A stretch of DNA of 64,000 nucleotides from Bin103 sp002238925 (GTDB lineage Bacteria; Spirochaetota; Spirochaetia; SZUA-6; Bin103). Below, in pieces: positions 7,685 to 15,625 of this stretch. Both the position numbers and the translations under genes were made by a program. Where the stretch lies: assembly GCA_965208065.1 (NCBI GenBank), contig OZ242313.1, positions 310,001 through 374,000 of the forward strand, written 5' to 3'. The notes under the pieces were generated by a model, which searched no databases, was not told the origin of the DNA, and worked only from the letters and a program-made list of their open reading frames with translations. Every line of letters starts with the position of its first letter. Within the stretch, counting starts at the first letter, position 1.

Positions 7685-9523
7685 CTACGTCCGGTGAGGA
7701 GGTGAATCCCAGAGCGCGGTGATCTCGCCGTCGCCCGCGAGCAGCTCAGGGAGGGTGGCGACCGCCTCTATGTCCCCGTGGCGCAGCACCACGATGTGGT
7801 CGGCGGCGCGGAGCAGCGCCTTGCCGGTACCGCTGACCACGCACAGGGCGCCGGCGTGGGCCATGCGCCGCACGTGGGCGAGGTATTCCCGCTCGGTGGC
7901 GGGGTCGAGGGCGCTGCAGGGGTCGTCCAGCACCACCAGCGGGGCGCCGTGGAAGAACGCGCGCGCCGACGCCAGCCGCTGGCGCTGGCCGCCGGAGAGT
8001 TTCATTCCGGCGGTTCCGACCACCGTCTCGGCTCCGCGCGGCAGACGCGCCACGTCGCGCGCCAGGGCGGCGGCCTGCAGCGCGGCATCGACCGCTTCGG
8101 CTCGCCCGGCAGTGCCGGGGCCAGGTTCCAGCACGACGTTGTCGCGGATGGAGACGCTGAGCAGGTGGGGCTCCTGGGGGACGTAGGTACAGACCGGATA
8201 ACGGAACCAGGCAGCCGGATCGCGCACCGGCTCGCCATTCCACAGGATCGCACCGCCGGACACCGGCGTCAGCCCCACGAGCGCCTTGAGCAGCGTCGTC
8301 TTGCCCGCGCCCACCCGCCCGGTGACAGCCACGATCTCGCCGGCGCGCAGGGTCAGATTGACGGCGCCTGCGACCGGCAGCACCGGAGCGTCCTGCGTGC
8401 TCCCGGGGCCTCCTGCTCCGCCCTGAATGCGCAGGTTCCTGAGCTGCAGCTCTCGCAACGGCACCGGCCTTGCCGGACCGTGGCTGCGCGAACGGTCCCT
8501 TCGACTGCTTCTGCGGTTACTGCTCACCGACACCGGTTCACCGCCGCGCAACGGCCGTGCGGCGGCGTGCCAGTGCCCGGGTTGCACCACGCCACTGAGC
8601 CGGCCGATCCTGCGCCACGAGACGCGCGCCTGGCGGTACTGCAGCAGCAGGCCGCCGAACTCGGCCGAGAACTCGCCCAGGAAAGTGAGGTAGTAGGCGA
8701 ACAGCGCGAAGTCTCCGACCGAGAACTCTCCCGCTTGCATCGCACCGCCGGCGACGGCGAGCACCAGCCCGCTGCCGATGGTGGAAGTGGCCGCGAATGC
8801 CGCCCGGATCGACCGGTCGAGGAGTTGGTCGCGGATCGCCCATCGGCCGCGCTCTGCATCCAGCCGCGCCAGCCGCGCGGCAGCCGGCTCTTGAGCACCG
8901 CCGAGCTGGATCGTCTGCCATGCGCTCAGGGTGTTGACCATGAAACCCGCGGCGTCGGCGGCCGCCTGGCGTGATCGGGTGCGCAGGCGGTCGACGCGGC
9001 GCCGGGTGAGTTGGCTCAGCACCAGGACCACCACAACCGGAGCGACGGCGACCGCCGTGATCAGGGGATCGATCCGTGCCATCAGCGCCAGCGCGACGAC
9101 GATGAAGATCACGATACTGACCTGGTCTACGGCAACGGCCACCACCTCGGCCAGTGCCGGAGGATCGTCACGCGCGGTAGCGAGGGCGGCGCCGACCGAC
9201 GGCTGTGCAGCACCCGGCGAACGATGCAGAATTGCCTGCAGGATCCCGCGCCGCAGCGCATTCGCCACGTGAAACCGGAGGCGGGCGCTGGCCACCGCCG
9301 TCGCCATCACGATGCCGGCAAACCCCGCGGCGAACACGAGCAGCAGCAGCACCGACTGCGTGGCCTGAGCAAACGCCTGTTGCTGCAGGGCATCGAAGAA
9401 GCGCCTGACGATCAGTCCGGGAGCGAGCTCGGCGAGCGACTGCGCCAGCCACAGCAACAAGCTCAACATGACGACTCCGGGACGGGCGCGGACGAACGTC
9501 CGCAGGTAACCGAGGACGTTCAC
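7685..9523 (-). CDS. ABC exporter half-transporter, second subunit (degenerate ATP site)
   Basis: 612 aa from GTG at 9523, which overlaps the stop of the upstream exporter gene (GTGA, 9520-9523). The longer open frame is a shadow of that gene. An N-terminal six-helix membrane domain (about 1-300) is followed by the nucleotide-binding domain, with Walker A GRVGAGKTT, signature LSGGQRQR and Walker B VVLDDPCSALD. The catalytic Glu after Walker B is Asp and the switch His is replaced (VVSGTGKAL). Such loss is typical of one partner in heterodimeric exporters. It pairs with the 583-aa subunit. The substrate cannot be inferred; lipids, drugs or peptides are possible. Confidence 0.9.
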   Translation of the reverse strand: MNVLGYLRTFVRARPGVVMLSLLLWLAQSLAELAPGLIVRRFFDALQQQAFAQATQSVLLLLVFAAGFAGIVMATAVASARLRFHVANALRRGILQAILHRSPGAAQPSVGAALATARDDPPALAEVVAVAVDQVSIVIFIVVALALMARIDPLITAVAVAPVVVVLVLSQLTRRRVDRLRTRSRQAAADAAGFMVNTLSAWQTIQLGGAQEPAAARLARLDAERGRWAIRDQLLDRSIRAAFAATSTIGSGLVLAVAGGAMQAGEFSVGDFALFAYYLTFLGEFSAEFGGLLLQYRQARVSWRRIGRLSGVVQPGHWHAAARPLRGGEPVSVSSNRRSSRRDRSRSHGPARPVPLRELQLRNLRIQGGAGGPGSTQDAPVLPVAGAVNLTLRAGEIVAVTGRVGAGKTTLLKALVGLTPVSGGAILWNGEPVRDPAAWFRYPVCTYVPQEPHLLSVSIRDNVVLEPGPGTAGRAEAVDAALQAAALARDVARLPRGAETVVGTAGMKLSGGQRQRLASARAFFHGAPLVVLDDPCSALDPATEREYLAHVRRMAHAGALCVVSGTGKALLRAADHIVVLRHGDIEAVATLPELLAGDGEITALWDSPPHRT

Positions 9524-11271
9524 GCCATCTCCCCCTGCGCCAGGAACGTTCCGACGCGGCTCGGGGCGCCGGCCTCCAGGTCGGCTCGCGGGACGCGCTC
9601 GACAATGGCGCCATGCTCCAGCAGCGCTACTTCGTCCGCCAGCTCGAGCGTCGTGCGGCGGTGGACGATTACCAGCCCGGTGCGCCCGTGCAGGAGCTGC
9701 GCCAAGGCGCCGCGTACCAACGCCTCGGTGGCTGGATCGATACGCGCCGCCGGCTCGTCCAGGATCACCACGCTCGGCTCGCGCAGCAGGATGCGCGCGA
9801 TTGCGATCAGTTGGCGCTCGCCGGAGGACAGCTCCCGGCCGCCGGGGCCAATCTCCGTCGCGACTCCGTCCGGGAGTTGCCGCAACCATACGCCGGCGCC
9901 GAGGCGATCGAAGGTCGCCGCCACCGCGTCCGCGGACACGGCGTCGTCGAACAGGGCGACGTTGTCGCGCACGCTGCCCGGCATGACCTCGGTCTCCTGC
10001 GGCAGCACGGCGACGCGGTGCCGAAGATGCGCTGCCGCAAGGCCGCGCACCGAAACCCCGCCGAGCCGGATGTCCCCGTCCTGCAATTCGATCATCCGGG
10101 ACAGGAGCCGGGCGATGGTCGATTTGCCGCTGCCGGTGCTCCCGACCATCCCGAGCACGGCTCCTTCGGCCAGGGTGAAGTTGACCCCGCGGAGCACGGG
10201 GGCGCCGGCGACGTAGGAGAAACTTACGCGGTCGAACTCCACAGCGCAGGCTCCGGCGGGCAAGCGAGCCGTACCGGCGTGCGCCGCATTGGTCTCGGCC
10301 AGCAGCTCATCAATGCGGATCATGGCGGCCTGCGCCTGTTGAAGCTGCTGCATCTCGGCACGCAACGCGGACAACGGCCCGCGGATCAGCTCGCTGTAGC
10401 GGTATACCAGCCACACCGTACCCAGGGTCAGCAAACCGGCCCGGAACAGACCGGCCGACACGCTCAGCGCGACCGCCATCCCGCCGATGAACACCAGCGT
10501 GTTGGCAAGCGACAGCGCATGACCGGCGATCTCGGCGGCGACCTCGCGCGGCAGCCAGTGCGCCAGGACCCGCTCGAAGCTGGCGCGGATGTAACGCTGC
10601 CCGCCGAGGGGCCGCAACTCTTCCGCTGCCGCGAGCCACTCGCTCAGGCGTCCGAAGAACGCGGCGCTTGCCGCCCGGTTGCGAACGAACCGAGGTACGC
10701 CGACGGCGCGGACGCGGTCCACGACCACCGCGCCCACCACCGCGAACGCCGCCACCGCGGCGCCGACGCGCCACTCCTCGAACCACAGCACTACCACGAT
10801 GCCGGCCGCCATGAGCAGGTTGGCAGCCAGCTCCGGCATCAGATCGGACAGCAGGCGGCCCAGCTTGGCGACGTCGCCGTCGACACGCTCCAGCAGGTTG
10901 CCGGGTGCCGACCGCGCAAAGAAGGAGTGGCCGAGATCGATCGCGTGGCGGAACAGCCGGAGGCGCAGGTTGTTCATCGCCTGCCAGGCCAACACGGCAC
11001 CGGCGTGGGAGCGCACGATCTCCAGCGCAGCCCCCACCACGGCGACCCCGATGAACAGCGCCGCAACCCTTGCCAATCTCCCGACCGCGGCACCGGCTTG
11101 CGCCAAGTCCAGAAACGCTCGCACCACCAGCGGGCTGGCAACCTGCACCGCCGCTCCGGCTATCAGCGCGGCGACCATCACCGAGAACACGGCCGGCCGT
11201 CCCCGCGCGTTGGCGCGAAGGAAAGCCACGTAGCGGCCAATGCCAGCGCCGGGGTGGCGGGCCATGCTCAT
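9520..11271 (-). CDS. ABC exporter half-transporter, first subunit (catalytic ATP site)
   Basis: 583 aa. Membrane domain at about 10-320, then a nucleotide-binding domain with Walker A GSTGSGKST, Q-loop LPQETEV, signature LSSGERQLIA, Walker B VVILDEPAARID and switch His in VIVHRRTTL. Catalytic Glu and His are present, but the signature is altered (LSSGE rather than LSGGQ). Combined with the downstream partner, this predicts one consensus ATP site (this Walker A/B with the partner's LSGGQ) and one degenerate site, as in heterodimeric type IV exporters. The start could be ATG at 11271 or, two codons on, at 11265. The two genes form a coupled operon. Confidence 0.9.
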   Translation of the reverse strand: MSMARHPGAGIGRYVAFLRANARGRPAVFSVMVAALIAGAAVQVASPLVVRAFLDLAQAGAAVGRLARVAALFIGVAVVGAALEIVRSHAGAVLAWQAMNNLRLRLFRHAIDLGHSFFARSAPGNLLERVDGDVAKLGRLLSDLMPELAANLLMAAGIVVVLWFEEWRVGAAVAAFAVVGAVVVDRVRAVGVPRFVRNRAASAAFFGRLSEWLAAAEELRPLGGQRYIRASFERVLAHWLPREVAAEIAGHALSLANTLVFIGGMAVALSVSAGLFRAGLLTLGTVWLVYRYSELIRGPLSALRAEMQQLQQAQAAMIRIDELLAETNAAHAGTARLPAGACAVEFDRVSFSYVAGAPVLRGVNFTLAEGAVLGMVGSTGSGKSTIARLLSRMIELQDGDIRLGGVSVRGLAAAHLRHRVAVLPQETEVMPGSVRDNVALFDDAVSADAVAATFDRLGAGVWLRQLPDGVATEIGPGGRELSSGERQLIAIARILLREPSVVILDEPAARIDPATEALVRGALAQLLHGRTGLVIVHRRTTLELADEVALLEHGAIVERVPRADLEAGAPSRVGTFLAQGEMA

Positions 11272-11351
11272 CTACTCAATCGCCGCGACGCTCGGAGTCG
11301 ATGCGGATGCGCAGCGATTCGGCCATACGCACGCGCCCGCGGGTTGGGCGG

Positions 11352-12899
11352 TCAGCCGGCTGCCACGTCGAATGCCATGACGTTGCGGGTGTCCCGGCTG
11401 AACTCCACCCCGATCAGGTGGATTGATTGCTCCTCGCCCCGATACTTGGCCGCGTAGTCCCGCTCCTGCAACTGCGCCAGCGCCGACCCTGCAGACGCCA
11501 GTTCCACCACCTTGAACTCGAACAGGTACACCTGCCCGCCGGCGCGCACCGCCATGTCCAGCCGCCCGTTGCTGCTCGACTCTTCCACCACGATCTCGTA
11601 TCCCAACGCCGCGAAGTACGAGTAGAACACGCTCGCGTAGAAACCCTCGTAGTTCGCGATATCGTTGTTGGTGTACCAATGGTACGGAATGCTCGCGTAG
11701 AAGGCATGGAACAGACCCTTCAGGCCTTCGCAATCGACCGCCTCCAGTAGCCGCGCCAGCCGCATGCTGTTCGCCGTCTGCCGCGCCGCGTCCTGCACCA
11801 AGTGGCTCAACAAATACTCGTTCAGGCTTTGCCGTACCTCACGGTTGGGATAGCCGAGCCGATACAGCGCCATGCCGCCAAGCGTTTCCTCTGCGGTGAT
11901 GGTCAGGTAGCCGGTCTGGAACAGCAGCGCCTCGGTGCCGATCCTGCCCACGTCGAACGCCGACAGCAGCTTCGCGGTGCTCACCATCTCCTCCAACGCC
12001 ACCGATGACACCCGCCGCTCGAACAACAGGTCCACCAGGAACGCCGGTGTCCCCGTCTCGAACCAGTGTGCCGCGAACTTGCGGCCGCGCAGCAGCAGCA
12101 ACACGTCGTAGGGGTTGTACACCTTCTCTTCGCCGAGCCAGCTATAGCCGTTGTACCACTCACGCACCTGCTCTCGGTCCAGCCCGTCCAGTTCCGGCGC
12201 GAACACCGTGTCCAGGTCGCCCTCGGTGTACCCGCAGATCGACGAGTAGGCGGGATCGAGCGTGATGTCGGTGAGGTTGTTCAGCTGCGAGAAGAGGTTC
12301 ACCTTGGAGAACTTGCTGATGCCGGTCAGGAACGTGAACCGCACGTGGGCGTCGTTGTCCTTGATCACCCCGTACAGGCCGCGCAGGTAGTCGCGGTTGG
12401 AGCGCGCCACGTCGTGCTCTTCCAGCACGTCCAGGATCGGCTTGTCGTATTCGTCCACCAGCACCGCGACTCGCTGTCCCGTCTGCCGATGCAGTGCTTC
12501 CAGCAGATGTGCGAAGCGCCCTGCCGCCGTCAGGTACTCGGGCACTACCCCGAGGCGGCGTTCGCAGGCGGCGAGCTGCTCCATGACGTTCGCTTCCAGC
12601 GCGTCCGGGCCGGTAAAGCTGCCGCCGCCGAAGCTGAGGCGCAGCACCGGATGGCGCTGTGACCAGTCGTGGCGGGCGTGGACGTGTAGCCCGGTGAACA
12701 GTTCTTCGCTGCCCTCGAACAGCTCCTTGAGCGTGTCCAGAAGCAGGCTTTTGCCGAACCGCCGCGGGCGTGCCAGGAAGTAGTGCTTGCCCTCGTCGAG
12801 CAGCCGCTCGATGTAGGGCGTCTTGTCCACGTAATAGCAGCCCCGCTCGCGCAACTCGCGGAAGGTCTGCATCCCGATCGGCAGCCGGCGCCTGACCAT
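11352..12899 (-). CDS. AAA-ATPase-like / PD-(D/E)XK nuclease-superfamily protein
   Basis: 515 aa. The N-terminal AAA-ATPase-like domain (PF09820 type) shows the family opening LPIGMQTFRELRERGCYYVD, then KTPYIERLL and a P-loop-like segment ARPRRFGKSLLLDTL (about 40-55), and VAVLVDEYDKPILD as a Walker B-like strand (about 145). The C-terminal PD-(D/E)XK-like part (PF08011 type) has RLDMAVRAGGQVYLFEFKVV at about 445-465. Length and layout match this abundant, poorly characterised family, which is often multicopy in genomes. It stands alone, with no partner gene. The function is unknown; roles in defence or mobile-element control have been guessed. Confidence 0.88.
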   Translation of the reverse strand: MVRRRLPIGMQTFRELRERGCYYVDKTPYIERLLDEGKHYFLARPRRFGKSLLLDTLKELFEGSEELFTGLHVHARHDWSQRHPVLRLSFGGGSFTGPDALEANVMEQLAACERRLGVVPEYLTAAGRFAHLLEALHRQTGQRVAVLVDEYDKPILDVLEEHDVARSNRDYLRGLYGVIKDNDAHVRFTFLTGISKFSKVNLFSQLNNLTDITLDPAYSSICGYTEGDLDTVFAPELDGLDREQVREWYNGYSWLGEEKVYNPYDVLLLLRGRKFAAHWFETGTPAFLVDLLFERRVSSVALEEMVSTAKLLSAFDVGRIGTEALLFQTGYLTITAEETLGGMALYRLGYPNREVRQSLNEYLLSHLVQDAARQTANSMRLARLLEAVDCEGLKGLFHAFYASIPYHWYTNNDIANYEGFYASVFYSYFAALGYEIVVEESSSNGRLDMAVRAGGQVYLFEFKVVELASAGSALAQLQERDYAAKYRGEEQSIHLIGVEFSRDTRNVMAFDVAAG

Positions 12900-12968
12900 G
12901 GCGTATCTTAACCGTTGCGCGCCGAGTCGGCACGGTCAGGAAGGCGGCGCAAGGACCGGCGCGGAGTG

Positions 12969-14549
12969 CTACTCGGTTACATCGACCGGGACCGACTCCG
13001 AGCAGTTGTTGAGCGTTTCCGACTCAGCCGCCACCGAGTCCACGCAGGCACCGTAGTAGTAAATCCCGGCAGTCGCCGGCGCGGTAAGGCTCACCGACTG
13101 GCTGCTGGTGCCCGAAGCCGCAAGCTCGGCAACCGCGGCGGTGCCTACCTGTGTGTCGGAGGTCTTGATGAGTCCGTCGGTCGAACGGTAGTAGCGCAAC
13201 GTCGTCGCCGCCGAGGCCGCGTCCCCGGCATTGGTCACCGTCGCGGACAGCGTGAACGCCGCCCCCACGCCCAACTCGAACATGTTCACCGAAGGGGCCC
13301 CCACCACCAGGTCCGGTGCCGGTCCCGCTTCCGGCCTCGGTACGGTGACCTGCACAGAGGTGGAGCAGTTGTTGGTGGTGTCGGACTCCGTGGGCACCGC
13401 GTCCACGCACGCGCCGTAGTGGTATGTGCCGGCAGTCGACGGCGCCGTCAGCAAGATCGTTTCCCCGGAGCCTCCCCCCGGAACAAGCGTATTGACCGCG
13501 TCCGTGCCCTCCAACGTGTCGGATGTCGTGATCGTCGCGTCCGTCGAGCGGTAGAACCTCACCGTCGTCGCCGCGGATCCTTCTGCACCTTGGTTGTGCA
13601 CCGTCACCAATAACCGGAACATCTCGCCCGGATCCCGGCTGCCGCTGCTCACGCCCGGCCCCAGCACAACCAAGTCTGGCGCGTCCCCGCCCACCGGAGC
13701 GGCCCGGCTCACTGTGATCGTGACCGATGCCGAGCAGTTGTTGGCCGTGTCGGACTCTCCGGTTACCGATTCCACGCACGCACCGTAGTAGTACGTGCCT
13801 GCCGTTGTCGGCGCCGTCAGGCTCAACGACTGGCTGCTGGTTGCCGATGGGGCAAGCGACGGCAAATCGGCCGTGCCCACTTCCTTGTCGGATATCGTGA
13901 CAGTCGCATCGGTCGAGCGGTAGAAACGCATCGTCGTGACCGCCGAGTCCTCGTCGCCATGGTTTTGCACCAATGCCGACACCGTGAACGCCGTCCCCAC
14001 GGCCGGTGCGCTGTTGCTCACTGAAACAGACGACACCGCCAGATTCGGGCCAGGCTCCGGCTCCGGTACCGTGATCTGCACCGCTGACGAGCAATTGTTC
14101 GCGGTATCGGACTCGCCGCCCACCGCTTCCACGCACGCAACGTAGTAGTACGTGCCTGCCGCTGCCGGCGCCGTCAGGCTCAACGACTGGCTGCTGGTGC
14201 CGGAAGCCGCGAGCTGCGCAACCGCCTCCGTGCCGACCACCGTGTCGGAATTCGAAATCTCGGCGTCCGTCGACTGGTAGTACCGCAGCGTCGTCGACTC
14301 CGACGCCCCGTCGCCAGCGTTCCGAACCGTTGCCGACAGCGTAAACGGAGCGCCAACCGTAGGACCGTCTGCGCTTACCGCCACCGACACCATCAGATCG
14401 GGACTGCCCGTTCCCTCGGCCGAAGCGTCCGCACCAGGCTCGTCGGACGGACCCAGGGCACTACAGCTCGCCAACGCGACGCCGATGAGCGCCCCCATCA
14501 CCGTGAACCCGAGACCCTTGAAACCAGTATTCAATTCGCTGTCTCCCAC
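12969..14549 (-). CDS. putative surface lipoprotein with four CARDB repeats
   Basis: 526 aa. The N-terminus has a hydrophobic segment ending in a lipobox (ALASC, Cys29), so it is probably a lipoprotein. Four CARDB-type Ig-like repeats of about 110 residues follow, at roughly 45-155, 160-270, 285-395 and 405-522. Each contains a strand like TLRYYRSTDxxIxTSDTxVG, then GTSSQSLSLTAPxxAGTYYY, and ends GESDTANNCS. The nucleotide repeats are also strongly similar. CARDB domains are usually adhesion or scaffold modules of extracellular proteins. No enzymatic domain is present. The start is GTG at 14549 without a clear ribosome binding site. Confidence 0.82.
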   Translation of the reverse strand: MGDSELNTGFKGLGFTVMGALIGVALASCSALGPSDEPGADASAEGTGSPDLMVSVAVSADGPTVGAPFTLSATVRNAGDGASESTTLRYYQSTDAEISNSDTVVGTEAVAQLAASGTSSQSLSLTAPAAAGTYYYVACVEAVGGESDTANNCSSAVQITVPEPEPGPNLAVSSVSVSNSAPAVGTAFTVSALVQNHGDEDSAVTTMRFYRSTDATVTISDKEVGTADLPSLAPSATSSQSLSLTAPTTAGTYYYGACVESVTGESDTANNCSASVTITVSRAAPVGGDAPDLVVLGPGVSSGSRDPGEMFRLLVTVHNQGAEGSAATTVRFYRSTDATITTSDTLEGTDAVNTLVPGGGSGETILLTAPSTAGTYHYGACVDAVPTESDTTNNCSTSVQVTVPRPEAGPAPDLVVGAPSVNMFELGVGAAFTLSATVTNAGDAASAATTLRYYRSTDGLIKTSDTQVGTAAVAELAASGTSSQSVSLTAPATAGIYYYGACVDSVAAESETLNNCSESVPVDVTE

Positions 14550-14585
14550 AATGCCGCCCCGCAGGTTGGTCGAGACCCGCTGCGG

Positions 14586-15398
14586 TTACGCAGGGGACGT
14601 CAAAGCGGTTCGCAGTGCCGCTACTTCGGCGTCAGCAAGGCCGATGCGGGACAGATAGCTGGTGATGTCCCCGTAGCGGGAACGCAACCAGAACAGGAGA
14701 GTCGGCATCAGTTCGACCGGGCACACCCGGCGCGCGTATTCTGCTGCATCGCGTATCGCCAGTGGCTGCTCGCGCTGGCGATGCAGCAGTTCAAGGCGGC
14801 GAAAATTGTTGCGCGCGGTATGGGTGTAGTCCGCCGCGATCGCAAGATCAGGTACACCGGCGAGCAGCAACAGCAACGCGGTGACGACGCCCGTCCGGTC
14901 CTTGCCCGCCTCGCAGTGATACACCACGGGTGCAGTCCGCCGGCGTGCCAGCAGCTCCATGATGGTGAGGATCTGCGGCTGTCGCTCATCGAGCCAGCGG
15001 CAGTAATCGCGCAGGTGGGCGAACAGCGGCAATGCCGCGTAGCGGGAATCCTCGTCCGCATCACGCCAGGCGGCATCGCACACGTCGCTGGCAAACGAGC
15101 AATGATCGCCGATCATGTCCACCTGGAAGTACGCCACCTGCTGGTGGCCCTGCAGCGGATTGGGCAACTTGCGCGCCGCTTCGTCGTGGCGCAGGTCGAT
15201 CACGGTGCGAACGCCCAGTCGCAGCAACGCGGCGACACCCGCGGGTGACAGGTTGGCCAGGTTATCTGCGCGAAAGTACCGTCCGCGCGGAATGGCCCCG
15301 CCGTCCCGGAGCGGCAGGCCGCCAAGGTCGCGCATGTTCCAGATTCCGTCGACGATCACGTTGCGGGCGGCGGTCAATTCCTCGTAAGCAGGCAGCAT
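14586..15398 (-). CDS. tyrosine-protein phosphatase (PF13350-like)
   Basis: 270 aa. The phosphatase P-loop HCEAGKDRTGVV (CX5R, about residue 165) and an N-terminal NMRDLGGLPLRDGGAIPRGR motif with RADNL identify the bacterial protein-tyrosine phosphatase family that acts on phosphotyrosine or phosphoinositide-like substrates (MptpB type). An aspartate-rich middle segment could supply the general acid. The protein has no signal peptide and is presumably cytoplasmic. It stands alone between the CARDB gene and the tRNA-Ala gene, and its substrate is unknown. Confidence 0.85.
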   Translation of the reverse strand: MLPAYEELTAARNVIVDGIWNMRDLGGLPLRDGGAIPRGRYFRADNLANLSPAGVAALLRLGVRTVIDLRHDEAARKLPNPLQGHQQVAYFQVDMIGDHCSFASDVCDAAWRDADEDSRYAALPLFAHLRDYCRWLDERQPQILTIMELLARRRTAPVVYHCEAGKDRTGVVTALLLLLAGVPDLAIAADYTHTARNNFRRLELLHRQREQPLAIRDAAEYARRVCPVELMPTLLFWLRSRYGDITSYLSRIGLADAEVAALRTALTSPA

Positions 15399-15445
15399 GC
15401 GGTTGGGTATCCGGGCACGAGATGGAGGAGCTTCTGAGGAATCAT

Positions 15446-15518
15446 TGGAGGATAGGGGACTCGAACCCCTGACCTATTGATTGCGAACCAATCGCTCTAC
15501 CACCTGAGCTAATCCCCC
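15446..15518 (-). tRNA. tRNA-Ala (anticodon CGC)
   Basis: The minus strand folds as a full cloverleaf: acceptor GGGGGAT/ATCCTCC with the G3:U70 wobble that marks alanine tRNAs, D-arm GCTC...GAGC, anticodon stem ATTGG/TCAAT with loop TTCGCAA (anticodon CGC, reading GCG), and T-arm AGGGG-TTCGAGT-CCCCT. The discriminator base is A at 15446. CCA is not encoded, so it must be added by a nucleotidyltransferase. Confidence 0.95.
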
Positions 15519-15625
15519 GGTCGCGGGCAATATGCCACAAATCGGGGCCCGGCGCCTACTCCGGATGCCGCTGTTGCCGCTGTTTGCCGGCGGAGCGGCT
15601 CGTACTACTATATTTGCACGTACCA

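Noticed and set aside
13000..14400. Repeated DNA resembling a CRISPR or satellite
   Set aside because: The repeats are about 330 bp, in codon frame and encode CARDB domains.
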